Part shown: piece by piece, positions 34,549 to 45,530 of the stretch | How positions within the stretch are numbered: the stretch's first letter is position 1 | Layout of the letters: every line of letters starts with the position of its first letter | Assembly: GCF_050947875.1 (NCBI RefSeq) | Contig: NC_134569.1 | Coordinates: 204,160,127-204,224,126 of the forward strand | DNA: 64,000 nt | Source: Dermacentor variabilis | Lineage: Eukaryota > Arthropoda > Arachnida > Ixodida > Ixodidae | Direction: 5' to 3' | The notes under the pieces: model-generated | Told to the model about the DNA's origin: nothing | The model's database searches: none | The model's input: the letters and a program-made list of their open reading frames with translations, nothing else | Position numbers and translations under genes: made by a program

Positions 34549-35253
34549 TGTTACGTCTCAACACTACAAAGGACATTACATTGGACGATTACCACGCGTC
34601 AAATCACCACCCATCCATCAGCGCCTATTCAGAGGTCAACGCCGCATGGACACCAACTCTTGACGGGCCCCACAAAAGACCCTCACCCCGTTCTTTACCT
34701 GTCCGCCTGAGCGAACGATGAAAAGGGGGGGGAGGGGGGACAACGACGACGATTTGGTAGTCAGTCAATTAGACGTTTAGCGCAAGTCAAATCACTACCC
34801 ATCCCTCAGCGCTCATCCAGACCTCAACGCAGCGTGGACACCGACTGCTGCAGGGTTCCACGAAAGGCCCCCACCCCGCCCTTTACCTGTCAACCTGAGC
34901 GAAGGATGAAAAACAGGGGAACAACGTCGACGACCTGAGAGGCGCAGGTTGCTTTCTTGACACAGATTCCAAACCAGTCTCTTCGGAGGCGGAGTTACTG
35001 CGGGTATTGAGAGCATGGGCGTGGTATCGCAACGAAGTCGAAGACAGTGATTTGCTGCTGGACAGTCTTCAGATTCCCTATTCGCCTCGCCTAGGGAAAA
35101 CGACGGTATTAAAAGCGGATACTTTTCGAGAGTGAGGACAGATGGTCCCGATGTGAACGTGGACGTTTAACTCGCTCCGTCATGAAATGGGCTTCCGTAA
35201 CTGGAGCCGTGTAACTATGCTAAATAAAGCATTTTTCTTTCATTTTCTACAAC
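34549..35253 (+). mobile_element. Solo LTR with 5 bp target duplication
   Basis: It starts TGTTACG and ends TACAAC, bracketed by CTGAC at 34544..34548 and 35254..35258. Near its end it carries an AATAAA-type poly(A) signal (TAAATAAAGCA) and, upstream of that, a TATTAAAAGCGG promoter-like word. An internal tandem duplication of about 188 bases spans 34596..34930 (CAAATCACYACCCATCC starts each unit). No internal retroelement genes are present, so it is a solo LTR formed by LTR-LTR recombination. Confidence 0.7.
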
Positions 35254-35569
35254 CTGACGTAGTAGTCGATGGGCTTGGTGGACTTTGCCCTGAACGCCAC
35301 TCTGAACCCCGAATGACCTGAACACCACCCTAGCCGCAACACGACCTGAAACGGCAGCGACGGGCCGAGAATGCGGCGGTGCGAGCCCGCGAGCAGCGAC
35401 AGCAGCAAATTGGCGGGAACGTCTTCGCCGGAGCCATCGCCTGCTTCCGCCGAGGTTCTCGAACGGCACTTTGCCTCCACTTGTGAAGTGTGCGACCGCT
35501 TGTGGTTTGGTAACTTGGCTACGATTGACGGAATTCGCTCCGAACAACAGCTGAACGTGTGTATATAAC
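35254..35569 (+). pseudogene. Helitron-like ORF relic with CxxCDRLWF motif
   Basis: KRQRRAENAAVRAREQRQQQ (about 35349..35408) continues the basic repeat region. After a frameshift, LERHFASTCEVCDRLWFGN (about 35458..35514) shows the short zinc-like motif commonly placed before the Rep domain in arthropod Helitron proteins. The Rep and helicase domains are not present. The solo LTR separates it from 34330..34548. Confidence 0.5.
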
Positions 35570-37249
35570 CTCATTAAGGAATGCATTCACGTAGCCAATA
35601 ATTGCGAAATACTTTAATGAACCGCCGAATTAACCCAGTGATAAACACTGCGGCCGCGCGTTTCAGTTTTGCTGATTAACATCTGTACGGAGTGCTTGGA
35701 CGGCGATTTTTTCCCCCCTGCCTTCAATAGAGGTTGGTTGTTGAGCCTTTGTAAACTTCACGCGCAGAGCGCAGTTTTGTAAGGGAGATGTGGTGACACG
35801 CCGACAGATTTTTTATTAGTATTCAACAACAGAAGCTGTCAGAATCCACATCTCGCTCATTTAACGACCTGTTTCGGTATCGTGTTGTAGTGGGCCAGTT
35901 GGTTCGGTGACACGGCGTTTCACTGCTGCTGCGAAGCGATATACCACGGAGAAGGACGTGAATAACTAGGACGCTAGACACACATGAAACGCACTGTGAG
36001 TCATCGTCCTGCGCTTGGTGTGCGTCTATAGTGTCCTTGTTGTTTACGTCCTTGTCCATGGTATCGCTTCGCAGTGCACTGTTTCACCACGTTCTGTTCC
36101 GATTTATTTGCTTGGATATGGCTGACCCCGAAATCGCGAATATACGAGCTGGAAGAAGTTAACGTGACACTAAAGTTAGGCTGTATGAGAAAATCAAGCT
36201 TCTGCGAGAGCAAAGTGGCCAGAAAAAAAAAAAGAGACACGATGGCGATAAACAAGTGACGTCGCCCCCTTCAGTTCGGGCGCCTGCTCGCCGTGGCGTC
36301 ATTTGTTTGGACAGCGTCTGCTATAGTGCCTCACTACTGCCGACCAACGGCGCAGCCAGGAATTTTTCTCAGGGAAAAGAGGGGTGGCAGGGATTGCAAC
36401 GCACTTGACTGGAAGATGGAGGAGGCGGACGTTGTCGCACGTCGTTTATGGTACCTGCCCATGGTGCACAGAAATTTAGGGGGAGGGGGCGGTCACGTGC
36501 CCTGTTGCCTCTCCCTCGCAGCTGGACCTAGACCAAACGTGTTAACGCTTACACCCGCGTCTAGAGCAAGCGCACTTAACCTCGACCCCAGTCACCATCT
36601 GCTAGCGCGCCACGCGCAGGGACTGCGGGTTTGACGACGTGACAGGTCATGGCGAGCCAGTGCACAGACTGCAAACGTGCGGTGAAGAACGGATGAGCGC
36701 TGTCGAGCCGTTCGTTCGCCTATCCCTACAGTGCCCGGCCAGAGCCTACGAGCGCTGAAAATTCTGCACCCGTATTCACATGCACGAACATAAAATAATA
36801 TTAAGCTCGAATAATTTCTAAGAGAATAATGCAGCCAATGGCGATGCGGGACATATATCAATGAAGGCAGTCAGCCAATGGCAAAGCGTACTTACGAACG
36901 AAAATATTTTTGGATTCCGTCCCTGATCCAGAGGGCGGGAATTCGGTCGATTTTGTTATTCGTGATCGTACAGTAACAGTGCACAATATGAAAGACGGAA
37001 CGTATAAAAGAACAGCGCTGTGGATGTCTCTTCCGTGTTCCGTCCCTCTTTTGACACGGTGTTATTACATTATTAGGGCCTGGTTAATTTTCAGGAGAAA
37101 AGAAGATGGGGAATGAACTCTTTTAAATATTACGGAATTTTTGTAAGATCGCCTGTTGGAGCGAGAAGAGTTCTTGACCTTGTGCATGATTATTGCGAGA
37201 GGCGGACATCAGTTCCACATGAAATCGACTTATATATTCAGTTATTTAA
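35570..37249. other. Unassigned spacer with an inverted repeat
   Basis: An imperfect palindrome spans about 35930..36073, with arms of about 55 bases (TGCGAAGCGATA at both ends and AAGGACGT inside). At about 36350..36380, GCGCAGCCAGGAATTTTTCTC followed by GGGG-rich DNA resembles the terminus of hAT-type elements. No gene could be supported. Confidence 0.4.
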
Positions 37250-37765
37250 CGTCACCCAACTAACTTCTTAATTAATTGCTTTAAGGCGCTTAGTGCAATT
37301 TACGATTTGAAGCCGCTGAGCTTGCAGCACATATCCACTTGGAATTAATTTGTAGGATGAAACCGCTCTGGATATATGCGCCATCAAACTGGCTGTAGAA
37401 ATACACTGTTGTTCCACTTACTTCTCAACAAAACTCTTATATGCACTGAAGCAGAAAAGTATGTGAAACGCCTATTTCGTCCTACATATTGAAAAGCAAT
37501 ATCTCGAAACTTGTGCCATTCCGAAGATCCCTTTCAAGTGTACACGCCTTGCAAACTCACCGCGTACACTTCGTATAATGCAATATGTGCAGTAAAGTAA
37601 TTAATTATGAAGTTAACCTGGGGAATGTTAATTAGTGATTGCTTGTTAATTAGTTGAATATGTGTTCCGTTCCGCCTCTTCGAATAATCTAACTCATGGA
37701 TAAGAATTGTGCTGTCTGCCACCAGGCATCTTTAAAGGTTCCGGAAAACGTAAAAGTTATCCCAC
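37250..37765. mobile_element. Fold-back element, second copy of the 8.1 kb family
   Basis: It shares CAATTTACGA, GCCGCTGAGCTT-like and GCCTTGCAAACT blocks with 8090..8735, and its right end, GAATTGTGCTGTCTGCCACCAGGC, corresponds to the GTGGCAGA arms there. The left arm is truncated. Non-coding. Confidence 0.45.
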
Positions 37766-38082
37766 CGTGTATTGCCTTTTAAAGAATACAAATCAAGCTA
37801 GCAAGGTTCCACATATTTTCTGTGCGCCGAACGGGCCAAACATGAAAAGCAAGAGACACCCCGAAATCTATGACGTCACCCGGAGTTGAGCTTATGGAAC
37901 GAAATTCAAGAAAATTAAGCTTCATTACCCGTTTCCACTAAGTGAGCGAAAATAGTGTTTTGATAGAAAAATTTACCATTCCTAACTGACTTAGTGTTGC
38001 TCCTTAGATCTCCTATCAACTATCGAGCTCAGTAGCTTCGTAAAGATGGCTGCGATGGCAAGCAGGACGCCTCGCCACTCAC

Positions 38083-38385
38083 ATGTGTCCGAGGGCACAC
38101 TGTCGAGGCTGGGGTACTTTTTGGAGGCGAGGACCGTCCGTCCGCGTTCGTCATTGAGCGACCGGCACTGGTGACCGGCTTGCTTGTCGAAGTGCTCGCA
38201 TCGTGTTCCTTTCGGGCAGCAGTAGTCGGCGTCGACGCAGCACTGGGCCTCCTCGTGGGGGCAGCAGGCGTAGCTGCGACCGGCTTCGGCTGAAGAGGGC
38301 TCCGACGAAGAGGAGCGCGAGGAGCAGCAGGTGGAGTTCCGGTGGCAGTAGGTGCCGTCCGGGCACTGAATCCATGGTGCTGCGA
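38083..38385 (-). CDS. Granulin-domain exon (downstream of the pair)
   Basis: The exon follows an acceptor (CCATCCTCAG) and ends at a perfect donor GTGAGT at 38082..38077. It is 303 bases, entering and leaving in phase 1. It encodes one granulin domain with the full 12-cysteine pattern: CPDGTYC, STCC, a long Ser/Glu loop, YACC, QCC, YCCP, GTRC and a final C in AGHQC. Granulin domains are secreted or lysosomal growth-factor-like modules. If the donor is not used, the frame runs on 31 codons to a stop at 37991 with a hydrophobic tail. The next exon is not visible. Confidence 0.85.
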
Positions 38386-40215
38386 CTGAGGATGGTAAGC
38401 AACACACGATCACCTCTGTGGCACCAGCTTTCTTCATCGCGGGAAAATTTGACGAATGGCATATATCTGTTCATTGCGTACGATCGTTTTTATCTGGCTT
38501 GCATGAAAACAGAGCCGTCGCACGCCAAAGATCCCACCCACCGATGTCGTGACTCAGTCGCAATGCATCACGCCAAATGAATTGCATTAGATCCTACACA
38601 GCGCTGGAACCTACGGACGATCATACTGCTCAATAGCAAAACATCACGCCGATTAAGCATCAACGTAGTTAAACACAACGTAGACATTATTGTTTCATAA
38701 TTACACTAATTTTGGGCGAAATACGACTGCTTGCTCGGGAAACATCAAAAGTATACTCACAAGCGGTGACTCTAAAGCAATACTTAAACCGAGCGTAATG
38801 ATGTTTTGCAATTCTGAAGCGTACTTTAGTCTATTTTCGTGCAATAAAATAACATAACTTTTCGTCGTGGAATCGAATGTCAATGTCGGATGCCACAATA
38901 TAATGTTTTATTCTGTGCAATGCAGTTTGTAAAAACTCCGAACTGTTCGCAACATACCACATTGTCAGTGCAAAATAGAAATCATGTTATCATTGTAAAG
39001 ATGTACATAAAAGGCCTCTTTTTAAGACGGCTTTCGTGCATACAACTTCCTAATGTATTATTTTACAATTAAAAACAAAAATAGGGGATAGTCGAGAAGA
39101 AAGGAACGGTTTTCCGGTTTTACTTTTTGCCTAGTTTGTTCGTCCCACACATTCAATGTGAAATATTCTGAATTTGCCTACAATAACGCAGGAACCCTAC
39201 CTTCAACGACGTTTCGGCTGATATGAAGAAAAAAGATTTCAAACAATTAAACATGTTCCAGTTCACCCTTTCGCACCTTTCCAACTGTTCATGTCTGCGA
39301 TACCCTAGTGCTTCCTCAACATTTGATGGCGTCAAGCTTGTTCAGGTGGGCCGTATCGCTTCTACTTGTCTTTCTACTACTGTTTATACTGTTTTCTACT
39401 AGCCATTATCAGCATTTTGTCTTTCCCCCCTTTTCCGCTTTTTGCCTTACCCGTGCGAAACGCTCTGCCGCTGTGCAAATGCCTTTTTTGTTTGTCTGTT
39501 GCGGACATTTTTCCTATACGAAACTAACGTGAATAAATGCCTCAAGTTAAATACACGCCCTGTCCCCGTGGCCTGAACCCGCCGTGGCCGCAACTCACTG
39601 CGAACCACGGGTTAGGGCTCGCAGTTCCAGATCTGACTGTTAGGGCTGCTTCGAAAGTGTTAGCTAGCGACTGCCGCTCCGCTGACATCGTGCGACCCAG
39701 GGAAAAGCCATGGCCGCAAGCGCGAACTCGAGTAATACCCCTATAATACACAGGGTGTCCCAACTACCATGCACCACGATTTAAAAATATGCAAATGACA
39801 CATAGACAGAAACAAGGTAAAGTCGTTTGCCGTCGCTTTGAGACTCACATTTTTTGCATACTGCGTAATTACATAAGTATTCCTAATTAATTAATTAATT
39901 AATTAACTTCTCAAATATTAGAATGAGATGAAAAGTGTCAATGACGAAATTGTAGAGCAATAAGAAAAACTCCCGATATAGCTTTCTGTTGCTCAATACG
40001 TGCTACATAAGTGTAGCATGAAAGAAGCCCGTGAACACACGCAAAGTGCCTCGAGTGGACAATCGCGCAGCTGGCAGCTATATGTACTTATATTCACCCA
40101 CTTTCGTTCTCCCCCCCCCCCCCCCTCCTTCATGATTTTCTACATTTCAATTTCAACCATAGCTAATTCCACCTATCTTTCCCTTAGCTTCATTGTCTGT
40201 TTGCTTTATACAGTC
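38386..40215 (-). other. Granulin intron, part left of the Gypsy insertion
   Basis: This is AT-rich intron DNA. A CAGGGTGTCCCAACTA word after TACA at about 39750 looks like the end of a TIR-type MITE; its partner end was not found. A poly-C run lies at about 40112..40126. No further cysteine-rich exon was found. Confidence 0.55.
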
Positions 40216-40240
40216 TATATATATATATATATATATATAT
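40216..40240. repeat. TA microsatellite, left of Gypsy-3
   Basis: TA units abut the outer end of the 3' LTR. The right flank of the element is also TA (45472..45528), so the element inserted into this tract. Confidence 0.9.
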
Positions 40241-40389
40241 AATGAAATGGGGTTTATTGTAGCTTGTTCGAGGGATCGCAAGTAGCTCTAGATCACGAGT
40301 CCTAGCGCTTCGCATCAACAACCCGCGCTCGTGTCTCGCGCCGCAGCGGTGGCAGTCCGCACAGTGCCACATGCATATTACCCACTACA
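40241..40389 (-). repeat. Gypsy-3 3' LTR
   Basis: It is a 149-base LTR, identical to 45292..45440 except at three positions. On the minus strand it starts TGTAGTGGGTAATATGC and contains CAATAAACCCC near its end, a likely poly(A) signal. The polypurine tract GGGGGAAGT directly precedes it. Confidence 0.85.
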
Positions 40390-40425
40390 ACTTCCCCCGG
40401 GGCGAAGAGGAGCCATCCTGGCGAC

Positions 40426-43400
40426 CTAAGGCGATGATACGATAAGGGGGTCGTGGTACGGCTTCAGGCGGCTGACGTGAACAGTCTCGCGGCCACGGCG
40501 GCGTTTGTCCGAAGATGGCGTCACCGGTTCGACCACATAATTCACGTGCGAAGTACACGCGACGATCCGGTACGGACCTTGATATTTCGGAGCAAGCTTT
40601 GGGCTAAGGCCTGGAGCTTGGAAGGGCAGCCGAAGCCAGACGTGAGAGTCCACGGCGAAGGACTGTGTGGGCTGATCGTTGTCGTGGCGATCTTTGGGGA
40701 TTCCTTGGGTATCCGACGTGAACGAGCGAGCAAGTTGGCGGCACTCTTCAGCATGGCGAGCAACTTCGGAAAGAGGGGTGAATTCAGAGGCATCCGGGTG
40801 ATATGGTAGTACGGTGTCGAGGGTAGTGGATGGTTCACGGCCATAAAGAAGGAAAAATGGTGAGAAGCCTGTGGTAGCCTGAACGGCGGTATTGTATGCG
40901 TACGTCACAAAAGGGAGGACATCGTCCCAATTGGAATGATCCGACGCAACATACATGGTGAGCATGTCCCCAAGGGTGCGGTTGAATCGTTCCGTTAGAC
41001 CGTTAGTTTGTGGGTGATACGCCGTAGTGGTGCGGTGAATAGTGCGGCACGCGGCGAGGAGCTCATTAATAACTTCGGACAAGAAGACACGGCCTCGGTC
41101 ACTGAGCAGTTCTCGCGGTGCGCCGTGCCGTAAGACGAAATGCCGTAAGATGAATGCGGCGACGTCGCGAGCAGCAGCCGAAGCAAGTGCAGCAGTTTCA
41201 GCATATCTTGTCAGGTGGTCTACTGCGACAATTATCCAACGATTGCCGGTAGCACTGCATGGAAGAGGCCCATAAAGGTCGATGCCAACCCGATCAAAAG
41301 GACGTGCAGGACAAGGTAAAGGTTGCAGAGGGCCTGTCGTATGAGAAGATGTCTTGCGTCGCTGACAGGCAGCACATGACCGAATGTATTTGCGGACATA
41401 AGAATACATGCCGCGCCGGTAGTACCGCTGGCGGAGCCGCTCGTAGGTTTTCAGGACGCCAGCATGAGCTTGTTGTGGGTCTGCATGGAAATACGTGCAT
41501 ACGTCGGAACGCAAATGGCGAGGGATGACTAGCAGCCATTTGCGACCGTCGGGCTGATAGTTTCGGCGGTACAAGATGGCGTCCCGTAGCACGAAGTGGG
41601 TGGCTTGGCGACGAATGGCTCGAGGGCATGTAGACGTTGAAGAACTGCTAAGAATGTCAATAAGAGACACAATCCACGGATCTTTTCTCTGTTCAGACGG
41701 CATGTCACTAACGGAAAGCGTAGCAACCGGGCACTCAATGGGTGAAGGTGGCCTTTCGTCGGAGCGCATTGGCGCACGGGAGAGCGCATCTGCATCAGAA
41801 TGTTGGCGCCCGGATCGATAAATGACGCGAATGTCAAATTCTTGGATCCGAAGAGCCCAACGTCCAAGACGCCCCGACGGGTCTTTCAGTGACGCAAGCC
41901 GGCAGAGCGCGTGGTGGTCTGTCACAACGTCGAACGGACGGCCATACAAGTAAGGGCGAAATTTGTTTAAGGCCCAAACTATAGCTAAACATTCTTTTTC
42001 CGTGACAGAATAATTGGATTCTGCCTTCGTGAGAGCACGACTCGCATATGCAACCACATATTCTGGAAAGCCAGGCTTCCGTTGTGCAAGGACGGCCCCA
42101 AGACCAACGCCGCTGGCGTCGGTATGAACTTCAGTCGGTGCACTCGGGTCGTAGTGGCGTAGAACAGGCGGTGAGGTAAGCCGACGGCGCAAAGTGGTGA
42201 AGGCTTGGTCACATGCCGGAGTCCAGTCGCGAAGGTCACCAGAGCCAGCCAGGAGCTTCGTCAGGGGAGCGATGATGCAGGCAAAATTGCGCACAAAGCG
42301 GCGAAAATAAGAGCAAAGACCGACGAAACTGCGGAGCTCTTTCACTGTAGTCGGCCGCGGAAATTCTGCGACAGCACGAAGTTTGTCAGGGTCGGGAAGG
42401 ACGCCGTCTTTGGACACGACATGGCCAAGTATGGTCAGCTGGCGGGCTCCGAAGCGGCACTTTTTCAAGTTAAGTTGAAGGCCGGCGGTGGTAAGGCAAG
42501 TAAGGACTTCGCGTAGACGAGAGAGGTGAGTGGTGAAATCAGGGGAGAAAACTACCACGTCGTCTAAATAACACAAACACGTCTTCCATTTGAGGCCTCG
42601 TAGAAGATTGTCCATCATCCTTTCGAATGTCGCGGGTGCATTGCAGAGGCCGAATGGCATTACTGTAAACTCAGACAGGCCATCAGGCGTAATAAAAGCT
42701 GTCTTCGAGCGGTCGGAATCAGCCACTGGCACTTGCCAATAGCCCGATCGCAAGTCCAAAGAAGAAAAGAATTCGGCACCATGAAGACAATCCAGGGCGT
42801 CATCTATGCGCGGTAGAGGATAGACATCTTTTCGTGTAATCTTGTTGAGGCGACGATAGTCCACACAGAAACGAATCGAGCCATCTTTTTTCTTAATGAG
42901 TACTACAGGAGATGACCAAGGGCTGCAGGATGGCTTGATAACACCACGTTCAAGCATGTCTTCAACTTGCTCGGCGATGACACGACGCTCGGTGGATGAC
43001 ACGCGGTGCGGACGCTGGCGTAATGGTGCGTGGTGTCCCGTATCAATGTGGTGAGAGACGGTACTGGTGCGGCCTAATGATGCTTGGTTGCAGTCAAAAG
43101 AGGCGTGAAAATCATTTAAAAGAGTAATAAGCCGCTCACGTTGTGTCGGCTCGAGGTCATCGGCAATAGAGCGACAAAAAACATCCTGTGGTACTCGGTT
43201 AGATGGCACATGGGGTGCCAGTGCTGTTACGTTGGCAGTATCCACGTCGTCGGGAACAGCGAAATGCACAATAACGTCAGCGTCCACAGTCTGGATGGTA
43301 CCAATAGTCTCGCCACAGTGCAAAGCCAAAGTGTACGAATTTGGGTTAGAAATCAGTATTGCTGCAGCCCCATGGTGAATTGTGAGGAGGGCGAAAGGCA

Positions 43401-43979
43401 ACAATATAGGTAGGCGGCGAATGAAGACGGCAGCGGGTGAAAACATGACCGTCGCTTCGGCAAGCGATGCGCATGAAAGAGGGACAAATACCGCGCTGTG
43501 AGGGGGAAGGTCAGTATCGGAAGCTACACAGATCCTGGTAACATCATGAACTTGAAAGTCGTGAGATGGCAAATCGCACAGAACGGAGAACTGAACCTCA
43601 GCACGTGCACAGTCAATGACGGCGTGATGGCGCGACAGAAAATCCCAACCAAGAATCACATCGTGGGAGCAACAAGTTAGCACAAAGAAATCAATCGAAT
43701 ACAAAATGTCTCGAATCAACACCCTGGCAGTGCACATAGCGACTGGCTGAACTTGTTGTGCACTGGCTGTTCTAAGCAATAATACCGAAGGCATCATGGT
43801 CACTTTCCGTAATGCACGGCAAAGTTTCTCACTAATCACAGATACAGCAGCACCTGTATCGACGAGCGCAAGACATTTGATGCCATCAACAGACACTTCA
43901 ATAACGTTAGCAGGGGAAAAACGAGGACTTTGATGTTCCGACGATAACGCAGTTCGTGCCTCAGGAACTGCGGAAATCA
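40426..43979 (-). CDS. pol: Gypsy-3 Pol polyprotein
   Basis: The open frame extends at least from the gag stop to 40426. The first 1156 residues from a GTG at 43896 are shown here as reference numbering. Protease: [12 protein letters not shown] near residue 11. RT about 300-490: [26 protein letters not shown] and YLDD near 443. RNase H about 550-680: [12 protein letters not shown] and [14 protein letters not shown]. Integrase from about 800: H..H and CAACQRRK zinc site, [17 protein letters not shown] and [11 protein letters not shown]. The C-terminus has a GPY/F-like QGPYRIV. No lesion was seen. Expression presumably needs a -1 frameshift from gag. Confidence 0.9.
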
Positions 43980-45224
43980 GTTTTTCGCCTCAGTAGTACT
44001 GGCACTGGGCCTACGACGCATGGGTGAGAGTGAGCGCCGACGAGGGGAAGGCGAGCGACGAGTATTGTAGAGCTGTGACTGCGGTGCTGGTATGTCATCA
44101 GCAGCGTAGACTTCCGGTGGTGGTCGCTGAGGCATACGGTATGGTCGGAAGCCGGAGCTGGGTGGTCGCGCGGTGCCCACGAAGGCCGGCAAGCGCTGGC
44201 GGCAGAAGCGCGCTACATGTCCCAATGTACCGCAGGCATAGCATATTGGGCGGTTGTCAGGAGTGCGCCAAGGATTTGTGCCTTGCTGCTGTGCGCTGAA
44301 AAAGGGAGCGACCTGCTGGCGAGGCGAGGGCGGATGAGAGAACACCGGCTGGAGAGGCGCTGAAGGCGGAGGCGAGAATCCCGGCAGACGAGGCGCCCGT
44401 GCAGCGGCTTCAGCATACGTCAGAGGCGCGGCCACGAGAGCCGGCTGACACGGAGGTGGAAGAGCTTCGGTCACTTGCTCTTGAATTACCTGTCGGATCG
44501 CTGGAGCCAAATATTGAGAAGGCTTCTCCGTGGTCGGCAAAATCGAGAGCTGTCGCGCGACCTCCTCGCGCACAAATTCTTTTATTTGCGTCAGCAAAGT
44601 TGTGTGGTTGTCGCCAATAACCAATGCTGCTAACGAATCTTCCGTAGGCGGTGGGCGCCGAGCTAAGATGCGTTGTTTCCGTAGCTCGTCAAAACTTTGG
44701 CACAAGTTGATAACTTCGGCCACGGTACGCGGATCCTTCGCTAGCAACATTTGAAATGCGTCCTCATCAATGCCTTTCATAATGTGTTTTATCTTGTCCT
44801 GTTCCGCCATTGACGGATTCACGCGCTTACACAGGTCAATGACATCTTCGATGTAACTTGTGAACGTTTCACCGTGATGTTGCGCGCGCCCCCGTAAGCG
44901 TTGTTCTGCGCGAAGCTTGCGCACAGCGGGGCGCCCGAACACTTCTGTGAAACTTGTCTTGAATCTGCTCCATGTTGTGAAATCGTGTTCGTGGTTTCGG
45001 AACCAGAGGTTCGCGACGCCGGTTAAGTAAAACAGCACATTGTGCAATTTCGTGACGTCGTCCCACTTGTTATGCTGGCTCACCCTTTCGTAAGATGACA
45101 ACCAATCCTCCACGTCATGATCATCGGTGCCGCTAAAGATGGCAGGATCACGCTGGCGCAATGCACCGGAAACGATGACCGTCGGAGGCTGTGGTGCATC
45201 TTCCTGGGTGGTTTCGTCAGGCAT
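43977..45224 (-). CDS. gag: Gypsy-3 Gag
   Basis: An uninterrupted 415-codon frame from ATG 45224 starts 67 bases after the primer site. The capsid-type retrotransposon gag domain is at about residues 30-190 ([50 protein letters not shown]). A Pro-rich linker follows, then the zinc knuckle [14 protein letters not shown] near residue 330 and an Arg/Ser/Pro-rich RNA-binding tail. It forms the particle that packages element RNA. The stop overlaps a candidate shift site. Confidence 0.9.
   Translation of the reverse strand: MPDETTQEDAPQPPTVIVSGALRQRDPAIFSGTDDHDVEDWLSSYERVSQHNKWDDVTKLHNVLFYLTGVANLWFRNHEHDFTTWSRFKTSFTEVFGRPAVRKLRAEQRLRGRAQHHGETFTSYIEDVIDLCKRVNPSMAEQDKIKHIMKGIDEDAFQMLLAKDPRTVAEVINLCQSFDELRKQRILARRPPPTEDSLAALVIGDNHTTLLTQIKEFVREEVARQLSILPTTEKPSQYLAPAIRQVIQEQVTEALPPPCQPALVAAPLTYAEAAARAPRLPGFSPPPSAPLQPVFSHPPSPRQQVAPFFSAQQQGTNPWRTPDNRPICYACGTLGHVARFCRQRLPAFVGTARPPSSGFRPYRMPQRPPPEVYAADDIPAPQSQLYNTRRSPSPRRRSLSPMRRRPSASTTEAKN
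43980..43986 (-). promoter_or_regulatory. Candidate -1 frameshift site at the gag stop
   Basis: GAAAAAC on the minus strand lies in the zero frame as G AAA AAC, immediately before the gag TGA. Slipping back one base leads directly into the pol frame, which is open from here. It deviates from the classic A AAA AAC at the first base, so efficiency is uncertain. Confidence 0.45.
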
Positions 45225-45272
45225 GGTCGCAGCAGTCGGTAGCGTCCGGCTTCGGAGTTCCAGTTTTCGAGG

Positions 45273-45291
45273 TTACCCCGCAGCTCCACCA
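45273..45291 (-). promoter_or_regulatory. Gypsy-3 primer-binding site
   Basis: TGGTGGAGCTGCGGGGTAA begins at the inner edge of the 5' LTR, as expected for the complement of a tRNA 3' end. Gypsy-1 and Gypsy-2 carry close variants at the same place. The tRNA was not identified. Confidence 0.6.
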
Positions 45292-45440
45292 AATGAAATG
45301 GGGTTTATTGTAGCTCGTTCGAGGGATCGCAGGTAGCTCTAGATCACGAGTCCTAGCGCTTCGCATCAACAACCCGCGCTCGTGTCTCGCGCCGCAGCGG
45401 TGGCAGTCCGCACAGTACCACATGCATATTACCCACTACA
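45292..45440 (-). repeat. Gypsy-3 5' LTR
   Basis: It is the partner of 40241..40389. Outside it, at 45441..45471, about 31 bases of the LTR start are repeated once more (CAGTGCCACATGCATATTAC within it) before the TA tract. Confidence 0.85.
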
Positions 45441-45469
45441 ACTACAGTGCCACATGCATATTACCCACT

Positions 45470-45471
<2 letters not shown>

Positions 45472-45528
<57 letters not shown>
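45472..45528. repeat. TA microsatellite, right of Gypsy-3
   Basis: About 28 TA units form the right half of the tract interrupted by Gypsy-3. Confidence 0.95.

Positions 45529-45530
<2 letters not shown>

Larger units (their letters stand above)
40241..45440 (-). mobile_element. Gypsy-3: nearly intact Ty3/Gypsy element
   Basis: A 5.2 kb element lies on the minus strand with 149 bp LTRs, a primer site (TGGTGGAGCTGCGGGGTAA from 45291), an uninterrupted gag and an uninterrupted pol in the -1 frame, and a polypurine tract. LTR identity is 146 of 149. There is no env. It sits in the granulin intron in the same orientation as the gene. Both ORFs look functional, so it may be, or recently was, autonomous. 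Confidence 0.9.

Noticed and set aside
39537..39763. Overlapping open frames on both strands
   Set aside because: They mirror each other over a GC-rich stretch; no cysteine pattern, so not a granulin exon.
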